Notes under the pieces: generated by a model
Told to the model about the DNA's origin: nothing
What the model saw: the letters and a program-made list of their open reading frames with translations, nothing else
The model's database searches: none
Part shown: one piece after another, positions 32,260 to 43,154 of the stretch
Numbering within the stretch: position 1 is the stretch's first letter
Layout: each line of letters starts with the position of its first letter
Translations under genes and position numbers: made by a program
Assembly: GCA_947471745.1 (NCBI GenBank)
Contig: CANJKZ010001028.1
Coordinates: forward strand, 652,501 to 716,500
Direction of reading: 5' to 3'
Length of the DNA stretch: 64,000 nucleotides
Origin: Closterium sp. Naga37s-1
Taxonomy: Eukaryota; Streptophyta; Zygnematophyceae; Desmidiales; Closteriaceae

Positions 32260-32990
32260 GGTAGGGGAAGAGACGGTATAAGGGAACCGACTCGTCAAAT
32301 GTGACGTCATGAGAGGGGAGGACCCGGCGCGACGTGGGGTGGTAAAACTGCCAGCCAAGCGCGTCACAGACAAAGCCAAGGAAGACGCAGGGAATCGCGC
32401 GTGCGGTGAGCTTGTCCACGGACGTATCGCGGACAAAGGAACGAGAAACCCAGCCCGGAACACCGAAGCATCGCTAACCTTCCCCATCCAACGCAGTGTG
32501 GGCGAAGTCTCCGGCAAGGAGACACGGGGCCAGAGGTTGAGCTGATGCGCAGCATACTGGACCGCAAACGGCCACGGAAAATGGGGGGCAGCCGCATGGA
32601 CCATGGAGGTATGAGCGACCTCCATGACCAAGCCAATGCAGCGCTCAGCAATCCCATTTTGCTGAGGAGAGGCCAGAGGCGTGAACGACTGGAGAATGCC
32701 CTCCCCACGACAAAAGTCCCGCCAGAGGTCGGAGGAGAACTCACCACCTCTGTCAGAGTGCAGACGCAGGACAAACTGCACGGATCCAAGGGATCAAGAC
32801 ATCAGGGACCTCACCCTTGCTGCGCAAGGGGAAGACTGTGGTGTAACGCGTGTAGTCGTCGACAACCTGCAGAAAGTAACGCTCGCGGCCCTGTCCAGTG
32901 ACGCGGGCTGGGCCCTACACGTCCATGTGCAGGGTCTGAAGGGGAGCAGTCGTCGAGGGAAATGAGGAGGAGTGAGGAGCGGCGTGCTGC
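32260..32990 (-). pseudogene. C1 integrase
   Basis: Core blocks LRLHSDRGGEFSSDLWRDF, PLASPQQNGIAERCIGLVME and HFPWPFAVQYAAHQLNLWP, then the C-terminal block IPCVFLGFVCDALGWQFYHP. It carries the second Asp and Glu of the catalytic triad. The same protein is clearer in C2 (56763-57480). Confidence 0.85.
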
Positions 32991-32999
32991 CGCCTCTCG

Positions 33000-33270
33000 A
33001 CGCAAGGAAGGCAGGGCGGGGCAGGCGAGGCCGGGAGTGGAGGCAGAGACCTGGGAAGACCAGAGACAAGGAGGTGAAGACCTGACAGTGAGCTGGACGG
33101 AACCGCCGGACCTGGGAGAACAGTGGAGGAACGGGCAACTACTGGGCCCCCGGAGGGGTCAGCGAGTCTGACCGGGACAGGTACAGGGAGAGGAGTGAGG
33201 ATGGTGCTGTCACGAAAGAAACAGCGTGAGGCACCTGAGTCCAGCGTGAAGGTGTGCAACGCCTCAGCAG
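33000..33270 (-). pseudogene. C1 protease
   Basis: Aspartic protease active-site block FTLDSGASRCFFRDSTILTP near 33210-33255, followed by VRLADPSGGPVVARSSTVLP, then LHLLVSGLPRSLPPLP and CLPCVERRQHAAPHS leading into integrase. This differs from the YWVIDSG form of the B family. Confidence 0.82.
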
Positions 33271-33399
33271 GCGCAGTACCAGGGAGAGAAGACTCACTAG
33301 CTTCTAGAGCAGCAGCCCCTATACCTGGGTCAGGCGGCACACACCGGTAACAGTCACCCTTAGCACTAGTAGACAAAGCATAAATAGCAGAAAGAATAG

Positions 33400-34190
33400 C
33401 ATCATAGTCCAGGTCAAAGATCGCAACTCCAGACCTTAGCAGCCCTGCCCAGCGAGGGCGCGCGACCTCATCACCAAACTCAGTACGCCAGGTGTCGTCG
33501 AGGCGGGAGAAGCAGCAGTGCTGAGTGTGAAGCTTCCCGCATGTCTGACCAGCAGGGTCACCCGTGCGAATGACATACGGGCAGCTATCACTACCCCCAG
33601 ATGTCCCACGCTGAAACAACCTCTCACGAAGCTGCTGGAGCGACTGGGTCTCGCTCCGATGCTGCTGCTGCTGCCTCTGGCCTCCTCAAGAACCTCCACG
33701 CTGAGCTCTAGTCCTACCGCCACCACTCCCACCGCTGCCACTACCGCCACTCCCACCGCTGCCTCCACCGCCGCCACTGACGCCCCCACTCCCGCCACCA
33801 CTCCCACCGCTGCCACCACCTCCACCGCCTCCACTACCTCCACTGCTGCCCCCACCACCACTCCCGCTGTCACCTCCACCACCCCTGCCACCCTTGCCCT
33901 TGCTGCTGCGGCGCTTCACACTAGCTGAAGCAGCCCCGACATCCTCAGCACCAAGGACGTCAACAGCAGCAGCTGAGGCGTAGGACCGGGGCAAGGGGGG
34001 AGGGGGAGCACCCCTCAAAGAAGGGCGTGCGCAGAGTGCCACGAGCAGCACCGACAGCGACTATACTAGTCTCAGCTGCAAGGAGGTGCTGCTCTAGTAG
34101 GTCAACAGTGAAGCGCTAGTACGCTCCTCGTAGTAGTTCGCTAAGCTGCTCGCTCAAGTAAAGCTGCTAAGCTCACTACTCTCCGCTAAA
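33400..34190 (-). pseudogene. C1 gag
   Basis: The minus strand carries FTVDLLEQHLLAAETS near 34080-34120, a copia gag block, then a serine/glycine-rich tract (GGSGGGGGGGSGG-type, 33690-33890), then a Cys/His region C-GKLHTQHCCF near 33520-33560. Exact boundaries are uncertain. The glycine tract is a repeat expansion of GGN codons. Confidence 0.7.
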
Positions 34191-34683
34191 GGGCAAAATC
34201 AGCAGCCTTGCATCTTCTCTTATACTCGTACATTTGAGCCACGACTTACTAGCAATCCGCGACAACCTTGAAGCAACGAGCCGATCGAAACTACAATCGT
34301 GGATCTACCGTGTCGGTGTTGGCGCACGTTGATACGAAACTAGTGCTTATCTGGCAGGCAATTAGCGCACGGCGCAGAGTGGAGTCTTCCTTGCAACGGC
34401 GTGGCTTGAGCTTTGTGTTGAGCAGCAGTGGACAGCACGGTGCCGTCATCAGTTTCTACCTCCTGCTGCACGAACAACAGATTTGCGAACCCCCTTTTCC
34501 CGACGTGCATTTTCGTCTCCCCCCACCAACCCAACTTCCCGCCACTTTGCCAACCTCACATCCGCGCTTGTGCTTCTCCCCAGCCACTTTTTGTGACCTT
34601 CCTCGCTACACCAACTTCTTCCTTGAAACAAAGACTACACTTTCCACCTCATTTCTTATGCTTCCTTTACCTCCAACATAATT
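34191..34683. other. Unassigned stretch between C1 and the LINE-like gene
   Basis: About 490 bp with no recognisable protein domain, LTR end or repeat. The right half becomes C-rich, and it may hold the 5' leader of the LINE-like gene that starts at 34684. Confidence 0.5.
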
Positions 34684-36513
34684 TTGCATGCCACCAGCCC
34701 AATACCTTACAGAATGACAGGCCGCAAAAGGGGTCGTGCTGCCCAAGACTCTGAACCCTCTTCTCCTCGTCCGCCTGCCCGTTCGCGACAAACTACAGCC
34801 TTCGCGATTCTTTCGACCTCCTCATCAAACCTTGCACCACCCCCTACTCCTAAGCCTCAATCATCTTCTGCTCCCTCCCAGCAACCTCAGCCAACAGAAG
34901 CGCCAAAAATTGTCTCGGAGAAACAAAAGGAGATTCTCCAGCAGGTCCTTAAAGCCACCCTTCCTGATTCTCCGTCTCCATCACGGCCTCAAACCTCTCA
35001 CCCTCAGCCCTTGACTTCCCGTGCCCATCCTTCATCTACCTCAACACCTCCACTGACGACTACAGCAGATGCTCCTGATCCCACAACCCCTGCCGACAAC
35101 ACGCACCCACTATCACACTATGAAACTGCTGCTTCACCTTCTCGAGATCCCCCTCCTCCTTCCCCTACCCCTCGCGCTACCCAGCCATGCCCACAACCCT
35201 GCCCGCCCTCATCAACCTCTGATAACCCACTACCTCCTAATTCTTGCCCCACATGTCGACGCACCTTTGCCAACTCAGGTTCGCTGGCCCGTCACCTTCC
35301 AGCCTGCTCTCGCAACACCGCCACACGTCAGCAAGCTGCTCGGCCTCCTCCTCCCCGCTCATCAGCCCCAACCTCGGCTCCTGTAGCCGTAGATCGACCT
35401 GCAATTCCTCAAGCCACTTGGGAGGCCGTTCCTTCCTGGGATTGGCCTTCCTTCTTCAACCGAGCAGTCTCACCTGGCCCTATTCTCCGCCGAATCCCCT
35501 CCCGCATCCGACTCCTCATTCTCGATGCACTTCTCATTCCACTGCGCCGCCTTGCACAGCATCCTTCTGACGTCGCTGCACACCTCATTCTCTTGGCATT
35601 TCCGCGTCTCTTGCTGCGCCTACCATCCGCCGCTGCTCCCACGCAGTCCCTTACCTCTTCATGCGACTCCTTAGCGCGCCGCTTCATCAATGGTGACTGG
35701 CAGTCTCTTTTCAGCGAAGCCGTAGCTGCAGCCACTCCAGCCGCCAGACCTATGCACATGGCATCGGCACGTTCTACGGCGCTGCAGGCTTGTCTCAACC
35801 GTGCAAAATGGTTTGCGAAATGCGGGGACTGGTCACGTTCACTGGCAGCACTGGAAGCTGGCGAGCTAGCTCCTCCATCATCAGAAACGGTTGCTGCCCT
35901 CAGCTCCAAGCACCCACCTGCTGCAGCAGAAATTCCCGACTGGGTACACAGCTTCACTCCTGCAGCCGCACCACAGCTTACTGTCCCTGTTCTCCACGCC
36001 GCTCTACAGTCCGCCCCCCGTAGCACAGCTGCTGGACCTTCTGGGTGGTTCATTGAGCACCTCAGGGACACGTTTCTCTCTCACCAGCAGCATCTCCCTT
36101 CTCTCCTCCACGAATTCCAGAACTGGCTGCAGGGTGATCGTCCACCTGCAGTCAGGCCTTTCTACACCGCTTTGAACCTCGTGGCACTACAGAAACCGCA
36201 TGGTGGTGTACGTCCCATCGCCATTGGGGAAGTGCTACCACGCCTCCTTTCACGCTGCATCACTCTCCTTTTCAAGCAGCAGATGCGAGAGACATTCCTT
36301 CCTCACCTTCAATTTGGCGTAGCAGTTCCGGCCGGGATCGAGATTATGTCGCACGCAGTGTGCTCCGCCTTCTCCCTTCATCCAGACTGGGTGGTGCTTC
36401 AGCTGGACGTAGCAAACGCGTTCAACTCATTCAACCGGGTTTCCATGTTTGAGGCATTAAGGTGCTCCCCATTCTCTAATCTCATTCCATTCTTCCGCCT
36501 ATTCTACTCCACC
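34684..36513 (+). CDS. LINE-like reverse transcriptase G, 5' part (split by F)
   Basis: 610 codons open from ATG 34684; ATG 34714 is an alternative start. Order: a Ser/Pro-rich N-terminal third, a CX2CX12HX3C zinc finger (CPTCRRTFANSGSLARH..C, residues about 188-208), a helical region with LQACLNRAKWFAKCGDW, then RT fingers and palm: TAAGPSGWFIEHLRDTFLS, LVALQKPHGGVRPIAIGEVL, LLSRCITLLF, QFGVAVPAGIEIMSHAV and QLDVANAFNSF (motif A). The finger before RT recalls site-specific LINEs of the R2/NeSL type, but no endonuclease is visible, so the clade is open. The frame is cut by gypsy F within FYST and resumes in phase after F's right target duplication. It is unlike the LTR elements around it. Confidence 0.8.
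36509..36513. repeat. Target duplication of gypsy F (left)
   Basis: CCACC, repeated at 49117-49121. Confidence 0.92.
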
Positions 36514-36915
36514 TGTCACAGGATCGAATTTCCACTCGAGAATATTGCACTAGAGGTGAGTACAAGGCGTATTTATACTCAGAAATACATAGAAACAACA
36601 GATAATCCGAACCTTCGGGAACGCGCTCTTCTAGAATAGATAATCACAAGTGCGCATAAGCACGCAAGCCCATTGGCACTTCGGATTCTGGCGAGATTAC
36701 GCCTTGTACACCACTTTCGGTCCTGTCGGTGCCGTATAATGTAAATGACGGTGCCGAAAATACCAAATAAGTGAAATAATCGGAAAGCTCTAGAAAATAG
36801 AATAGTAGTGCGATTGAGGTGAAATAAAGTGCAAATGAAAGAGGAAAATAAGGAGAATAAGATGGAGTAAAAATATGGAAATGAGAAATATGTCGAACGT
36901 CGGCGTACTCTCACA
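36514..36915 (-). repeat. Gypsy F 3' LTR
   Basis: 402 bp from TGTCACAGGATCG to GTACTCTCACA. It pairs with 48715-49116, with about 10 differences. Confidence 0.95.
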
Positions 36916-36931
36916 CTTCCCCCCCTCAAAG
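36916..36931 (-). promoter_or_regulatory. Gypsy F polypurine tract
   Basis: Plus CTTCCCCCCCTCAAAG, i.e. CTTTGAGGGGGGGAAG on the minus strand, directly before the 3' LTR and overlapping the end of pol. Confidence 0.85.
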
Positions 36932-37213
36932 CTGGGTGGTAGATGTAACACCCTGCTTGACAAGATAGTCGCGGAGAGAACGTTGGGCGTTACTCATGTC
37001 TTCTTCAGAGACCCAGCTGTCCTCAGAAGGATCATAGCCTTTCCAGCGTACGAGAAACTCCAGGGCGCCATGCCGCCGACGACGATGTGCAAGCACAGAT
37101 TCAACCTCATACTCAAGTTCATCATTCACGAGGACTGGAGGCGGCGGCGGAGCGTCCCGTGTACAGCTTATTTGGATCTTGATACGGTTTAAGAAGCTGC
37201 ACGTGGAAGGCAT
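36926..37213 (-). pseudogene. Gypsy F chromodomain (C-terminal end of pol)
   Basis: Chromodomain YEVESVLAHRRRRHGALEFL followed by VRWKGYDPSEDSWVSEEDM. In chromoviruses this module recognises histone marks and steers integration to particular chromatin. Upstream, at 37210-37360, is the GPY/F-type end of integrase (FSGPFLVEEQVTPVTFRL, WKIHNAFHVQLLKPY). It lies on the far side of the copia E insertion from the rest of pol. Confidence 0.92.
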
Positions 37214-37362
37214 TATGAATCTTCCAAGAAGCTGGTAGGCGCAATCGGAATGTGACTGGAGTGACCTGCTCTTCTACGAGGAAAGGTCCGCTGAAGCGAG
37301 GTCGTAACTTGGATGGAAGGTGACCGAGGTTGAGGTTGCATGTGTCGAGAAGCACATGGTCA

Positions 37363-37367
37363 CCAAC
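37363..37367. repeat. Target duplication of copia E (left)
   Basis: CCAAC, repeated at 44248-44252. Both lie in the gypsy F integrase C-terminal region. Confidence 0.94.
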
Positions 37368-38460
37368 TGTTGGGTGCAAATTCACATTGCACGACATCCT
37401 GCCGTCTGTTTGTACGAGTATGCGTGTGCGAATGCATTTGGGTGTGAATGGAATGTTCGTGTGTTTGTTTGTTTTCACAATTTTCGCTTGATGCATTTGC
37501 AGGTACTCGCGCAATGTGCGCTTCGGCACAGCATTGTACGCACTATGAACAGTGCAAGCAGAAAGGACGGGCTCGCAAAGGAACCCAAGATGGAAGCTTT
37601 GCGGTTCGGCTTAATTGATTACGCAGATTCAGTTCTATCCAACTCGAACTTGTACTGTTTTGTTTGGTTGACTATAGTGTAGCAGGGCAGGCACTATAGG
37701 GGTACAATTTAGGTGAAGGTTGGATGTTGTTTGTCTGTATCTGCATGCTACAGGGCCAGGGGAAACCAGCGGAACCAGCATTTGGCTGGTTGGGCAAAGA
37801 CAAAACAGGTTCTGTTTTTAGGACCTGAACCTGGTTGTTGTTTTCCCAGGTTGGAAAAAACAGAACCAGAGGTTGTTTACCAACCTACCACCTGCTGTTT
37901 TGTCCAGCCAGGTTGGTTCAGTTGCTTGGAATTATTTGGGATCATCAATGGTTGTTCCCAGGTTGATTCCCAAGGTCCTTGCTAGCTAGAACTATATATT
38001 CCTTCTCTGTTTGTACCTGAATATATTAAAATTGATTCAAGTGAATTCCTTCCTTGCTGGAATTTCGTATCCACGCGATTCGACGGCAGAATGCTACCGA
38101 GTCAACGCTAGTACGCTAGCACTCCAACGCCAGGCAAACGCTGTCCGAGCCGTAACTCTGCAATGGCAGAACTTTTCGCGAGGCAACTTGGCTCTTTTGA
38201 AAGCTCTTAGGGTGAGCTTCGATATAGCGAGCTCTCAGCTTAATCCGATCGACGGTCTGCACGGCACGCTGCGTAACGTTCAAGGTACTCTTGCTGTTTT
38301 GACTAAGTCCCTCTTGATCCCTCTCTCTACAATCTCGGACCCGAGGATAGGGGCTGGTCTTGTACCAAGCACCCAGGGACCCTTGGAGGTGACCCCGAGG
38401 AGAGGTTTTAAGTTGGATAACGTCTTAATAGCCTGAGTTTATTAGGCCCTTACACCAACA
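37368..38460 (+). repeat. Copia E 5' LTR
   Basis: 1093 bp from TGTTGGGTGCAAATT to CTTACACCAACA. The matching 3' LTR has the same length and differs at about 11 positions. Positions 37755-37930 are dense in short inverted repeats (for example AAACAGGTTCTGTTT). Confidence 0.96.
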
Positions 38461-38463
38461 AGC

Positions 38464-38475
38464 TGGTATCAGAGC
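38464..38475 (+). promoter_or_regulatory. Copia E primer-binding site
   Basis: TGGTATCAGAGC three bases after the 5' LTR. Confidence 0.95.
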
Positions 38476-38506
38476 TGCGTTATAGTGATCCTCGTTATAG
38501 GTAGCT

Positions 38507-39620
38507 ATGGCGGGAAATACCTCGGCGGGAGCTGGTGAATCTTCAGCCCAAGATCGTAGCGGCAGCCAGGATTCTGGTGTTTCGGCGCCAAGGGGAGCGC
38601 GAACAAACCAGGGCTCGCTGATCAAGGAGGTGCTGAAGAACTTCACCGTCGAGAAGTTCAATGGTGAGGGCTATGATGATTGGGCATGGAAAATGCAACT
38701 TTACTTCCGTCAGATTGGTTTGTTGAAACTAATGATTGGGGAGGAGCCTAGACCGAGTGACCCCGCGCTGCAGGAAGATTGGGACGAGCGCGCCTCGGCT
38801 GGCTACTACTTGATGTCGCAGAGTTTGGAGCTGAACCAGCGTCACCACGTCATGCACCTGCTGCCGGAGGTTGATTGCGGTCCGAAGGCGTGGACCGTGT
38901 TGAAGGAGCTGCACGCCCCGACCTCCGTTGTCGCAACGTTGATGCTGGATAGGGAGATGTCCGCGTTGCGCTTAAGCGAGGGAGAGCCGGTGCAATCTGT
39001 TTTGGACAAAATGCGCGACCTCTACGCGAAGTTGGCGACCGCGGGAATCACCTACCCGGAGCAGACCAAGTGCTTGAAGATGCTATCGCTGCTGCCGGAA
39101 TCGTGGCTTCAATTCACGAGCGGATTGAGCCTGCCGCAGAACCAGAGCTTGTGGACGCTCGAGTGGGTGCGGACGAAGATTCTGGAGGAGGACTTCCGTC
39201 GCCGCCAACTGAGGGGTGGAGACGACGGCAGCAGCGGCTACGGGATGCAAGGGAGCCGACGTGGCAGAGGACGTGGCTTCGGTGGTGCTGGACGTGGTGC
39301 AAAGAAGGACGACGACTCCAACGACCAACAAGGAGGTACCGGTTGGGGTCGCAGTGCGAAATCTGGACGTGGGGGCAAGTCGGGTGCTGGTGGCAAAATG
39401 AAAGGGAGTTGCTGGTATTGTGAGAAGGAGGGGCACCCCTGGTTTTTGTGCTATAAGAAACCCGATGGATGGACCCCCCAGAATCGTCACCAGGATGGCG
39501 GCGCGCGGAGGAACCAGAAAAACGGCGCGAACATGGTCGCCGATTCGTCCGACAACGACCTGAAGAGCAACGGCGGTGCAGAGAAGAAGAAGGAGCGCAC
39601 CGCAGGCCAGTTCTTCCATA
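38507..39620 (+). pseudogene. Copia E gag
   Basis: Starts at ATG 38507, the first ATG after the primer site. UBN2-type gag: FTVEKFNGEGYDDWAWKMQL, HLLPEVDCGPKAWTVLKELH, LLPESWLQFTSGL and ILEEDFRRRQL. Then a Gly/Arg/Lys-rich stretch and zinc knuckle CWYCEKEGHPWFLC (39410-39454, residue about 302). It would form the particle and package RNA. Confidence 0.9.
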
Positions 39621-39659
39621 TTGGAGAGCAGGGGGGGCAAGGAGACGCCTCTGCAAAGG

Positions 39660-40040
39660 TTGGAGCAGAGCTGCATCCCCTGGACTATTGGGTGTTGGAC
39701 ACGGGCGCTGCTTGGACGATGACGCCGCGCAAGGAGCTGCTTGATGACGTATGAGCTGCACCAATCAATGAGGTGTGCTCTGCCTCTGGACACGCGCTGA
39801 AGGTGGCTGGTGCAGGACGAGCTGCATTCAAGGGAGCGGATGGCAAGCCGGTGGTGCTGCACGACGTTCTCCTTGTTCCTGATCTCAAGGCCAACCTCAT
39901 CTCCCTCCGTAAGCTTGCCAAGGCTGGGGTGAGCACAAGCACGGATGGGGCACGCACGTACAAGGGGCAGCAGGGAAATCGGGTGCTTTGGGATCTGCAC
40001 GAGAGCAAGGATGTGTACAGATCCATGTGGCAGCTGCCGG
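39660..40040 (+). pseudogene. Copia E protease
   Basis: Aspartic protease with YWVLDTGAAWTMTPRKELL (DTG at 39698-39706), followed by AAFKGADGKPVVLHDVLLVP, LKANLISLRKLAKAGV and LWDLHESKDVYRSMWQLP. Confidence 0.88.
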
Positions 40041-40144
40041 CGTTGGCATGGCACGGTGGGGGGCAGGCTGGAGAGGGGTCTGCATCCCAGGGGGAGTGCA
40101 ACGCCGTTGGAGGGGTTGGTGTGAAGGTGTCGGCCAGATCTGGG

Positions 40145-41040
40145 GAGACAGATTGGGCAACAGCACACCGACGCTTGGAGCATGTGGCAATGCCCTTGTT
40201 GAAGCAGCTAGAGAAGGATGTAGCCATCAAGGGTTTGAAGCTGAACAGACACCCACCCGATGACAACTGTGAAATCTGTTTGCTCTCAAAATTCACTCGT
40301 TTCTTTTTTCATAGCGTGACTGGCAGGAGCAAGAAGCCTTTGGAGCTGATTCACATGAACTTGGTAGGGCCGCTGCCGGTGGAAGGGCACAAGGGGGAGC
40401 GGTATTTCCTAACCATTGTGGATGATTGGAGCAGACTCATGTGGGCGTATCCGCTGAAGCAAAAGGACCACGCCGTCTCTACGATAAAGGAAGATTGGCT
40501 GCCATTCGTTGAGAAGCAAGCGGAGTGTGTAGTGAAGCGGATTAGGACAGACCGGGGTGGTGAGTTCCTTGGAGCTGAAACGACGGCCTGGCTCAAGAAG
40601 CAGGGCATTCAGAGGGAGCTGACCACAGCTTACTCTCCGCAGTCCAACGGTGTAGCAGAACGGGCGAACCGGACCATTCTGGAGACAGCTAGGGCGCTGC
40701 TCATAGAATCAGGGGTGGGCAATTCCATGTGGCCCCATGCTGTCCGGCACGCTACCGTGGCTAGGAACAGGGTGCTCACTAAGGTTGGTAATGAATCGTG
40801 GGTGCCGCTGGAGAGGTGGCTTGGGAGGAAGCCGCCGGTGGACATGCTGAGGGTGTTTGGTTGCATGGCAGTCGCCCACGTCCCCAAGAAGTATCGAAGT
40901 AAGTTGGGGGCGAGCGCAATCTGGAGTGTGCATTTGGGGCTGGCTGCTGAGAGCAAGGGATGGCTGCTGTGGGAACCATCCAAGGGTGTGTTGTTTGACA
41001 GCAGGGATGTGAAGTTTGTTGAGGGCATGATGTATGGGGG
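40145..41040 (+). pseudogene. Copia E integrase
   Basis: Zinc region TAHRRLEHVAMPLLKQLE and CEICLLSKF. Core blocks YFLTIVDDWSRLMWAYPL, RIRTDRGGEFLGAETTAWL and YSPQSNGVAERANRTILETA. C-terminal blocks DMLRVFGCMAVAHVPKK, SVHLGLAAESKGWLLWEP and SRDVKFVEGMMYGGW. Confidence 0.9.
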
Positions 41041-41499
41041 ATGGAAGAAACAGCCGGAGACCAAGGTGTCCCAGCAGATGGAGCAGATCACCATGCAGCT
41101 GGACCTGACTCCTAGTGTGTGGGAGGAGGGGGAGGAGGCAGCTGCAGAGGGTGGCGATGGAGAGAAGGTGCTGGAGACACCTGCTGGTGGAGGAGATGAT
41201 GTGGAGACTAGTGGTAGCACCAAGGAAGCTGCTGGATCTGAGGGAGGAGAACAACAGCTGGGAAAAGCTAAGGTTCCTGCGCTACCATCAAGGAGAAAGC
41301 CGAAGGGTGTCGTTATGAGGGGATGGGAGACACCCGTCTCCAGGCCAGGACGTACCCGTATGGCCACTATGAAGCTGACTGCAGGAGCTGATGTAGCAGA
41401 GCAGCAGCTTGGGAATGAGGAGGCATTGCTGATTCTACCGCATGGCTATGACCCGGATGAGGAGGATGAACCTGCCTACTGTTTTCTTGCCCCTGCACC

Positions 41500-42490
41500 A
41501 GAGGAACCAGCAAGCATGGAGGAGGCATTAGCTGGACCAGATAGGGAGAAGTGGCTGGTTTCTAGGGATGCTGAGTACCAAAGCCTGTTAGAGAATGGGA
41601 CATGGGATCTGGTGGTGCTGCCTGAGGGGAAGAAAGCCGTACAGTGCAAGTGGGTGCTAAGGATCAAGACTGATGACAAGGGACAGGTCACCATCTACAA
41701 GAGTAGGCTGGTGGCTAAGGGGTTTATGCAGAAGGAGAAGCAGGACTTCAATGAGATCTTTGCTCCCACTGCCAAACCCCCTACTCTCCGTGTCTTGTTG
41801 GCAGATGCAGCCGTTAGTGGGAAATTCATCATTCAGATGGATATATCAACGGCATTCCTCGATGGGATTTTAGAGGAGGATGTGTACATGACGCAGCCGC
41901 CTGGGTATGAGGATGGTACGGGCAGGGTGTGCAAGCTGAAAAAGTCCATCTACGGCTTGAAGCAGGCGCCACGCTGCTGGTACCAGAAGTTGGCAGCTGT
42001 TTTAGAGGAGATGGGATTCAGGACCAGCAGCTGTGATGAGAGCCTCTTTCTCAAGGGGGAGGGGGAGAAGCTGGTGCTGTTTCTGGTCTACGTGGACAAC
42101 ATTCTTCTCTTCAGCAGCAGCATGAAGGAGATCCAGAACGTGCAGCATCAGCTGATGAAAAACTTCAAGTGCAAGACCCTTGGGGAGGTAAAGTACTACC
42201 TCGGGATGCACGTGGAGAGGGATCTGGATCACAGGTGGTTGAAGCTGCACCAGGAGAAGTTCATCAAGGAGCTGGGGGAGAAGTATGGGATTGAGAATGA
42301 ACGCAAGGTTGCAACTCCCCTGCCAGCAGAATTCAAGCTTGTGAAGGCAGCAGAGGATGAAGGGGTTGAAGCCGAGGAGCAGCAGCAATTTCAGTCCTTG
42401 GTGGGCAGCCTCTTGTATGCAGCAGTTCACACAAGGCCCGACATCTCTTTCTCGGTTGGGCAGCTGGCTAGGGTGGTGCAGAATCCATCA
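41500..42490 (+). pseudogene. Copia E reverse transcriptase
   Basis: RVT_2 domain: MEEALAGPDREKWLVSRDAE, WVLRIKTDDKGQVTIYKSRL, FNEIFAPTAKPPTLRVLL, IIQMDISTAFLDGILEEDVY, KKSIYGLKQAPRCWYQKL and the LVYVD palm signature near 42090. Then the connection block LLYAAVHTRPDISFSVGQLA. Confidence 0.92.
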
Positions 42491-42499
42491 GATTAGCAG

Positions 42500-43111
42500 G
42501 TGGATGCAGCTGAGCGTGTGGTGAAGTACCTGAACTCTCACCCAAGCATTGGAGTTCAATACTCCGCATCTGCACAGGTGAAGCAGAAAGGGGTTGAGGT
42601 GCTGAAAGAGAAGGGGGAGCGGCTTGGAGAAAGCAAGCTGTTTCTCACTTGCTTGACCGATGCTACGTGGGCTTCTGAGAAGGACGATTCCTCATCTGTG
42701 GGAGGATACATCTGCGTAGTTGGGGGAGGACCTGTTAGTTGGAGGTCCAAGAAGCAGACGGAGACGGCACTCTCCTCTGTTGAATCAGAGTACATGGCAA
42801 TGTTCCATGGGGTGAAGGAGGTGATTTGGCTGAGGAGGCTGTTAGAGGAGATTGGCCAGGAGCAAAAGGTTGCTACACCGCTGTTTTCTGATAGCAAGGG
42901 GGCTCTAGGGATGGCCAGGAACGCAGTGCTTCATGGGTTGAACAAGCACATGCGTATCAAGTGGCACTGGCTGCGTAAGGAGGTGAAGAGGGGGACCGTG
43001 AATCCAATCTATATCAAGACTCACCAGCAGCCAGCAGACTTCCTCACCAAGAGGCTTGCGGATGAGCCTCATTGGCGTTGTGTGCGCATGAGTGGAATGA
43101 GCATGAACTAG
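42500..43111 (+). pseudogene. Copia E RNase H
   Basis: LTCLTDATWASEKDDSSSVG, ALSSVESEYMAMFHGVKEVI, WLRRLLEEIGQEQ, LFSDSKGALGMARNAVLHGL, KHMRIKWHWLRKEVKRG and HQQPADFLTKRLADEPHW. The pol stop is at 43109-43111, shortly before the polypurine tract. Confidence 0.92.
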
Positions 43112-43141
43112 CATGGAATGATGTGGAATGCAGCCGGCAGG

Positions 43142-43154
43142 CTGAGGGGGAGTG
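43142..43154 (+). promoter_or_regulatory. Copia E polypurine tract
   Basis: GGCTGAGGGGGAGTG-type tract directly preceding the 3' LTR, which begins TGTTGGG at 43155. Confidence 0.88.

Larger units (their letters stand above)
28839..34190 (-). mobile_element. Ty1/copia element C1, 5' end missing
   Basis: Minus-strand copia fossil of a family distinct from A, B, D and E: gag, protease, integrase, a long Gly/Ala/Glu/Pro-rich linker, reverse transcriptase, RNase H, an AT-richer 3' untranslated region (28982-29194) and a very short LTR. It is inserted in the gag of B3. No 5' LTR or primer site was found near 34190. It has several breaks. Confidence 0.88.

Noticed and set aside
33686-34051. Glycine-rich host cell-wall protein
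   Set aside because: The glycine tract lies in frame context with C1 gag and protease on the same strand and is better explained as gag repeat expansion.
39083-40296. Large minus-strand open frames over the gag/protease of copia E
   Set aside because: Antisense shadows of a well-supported gag and protease. High GC composition leaves the opposite strand open.
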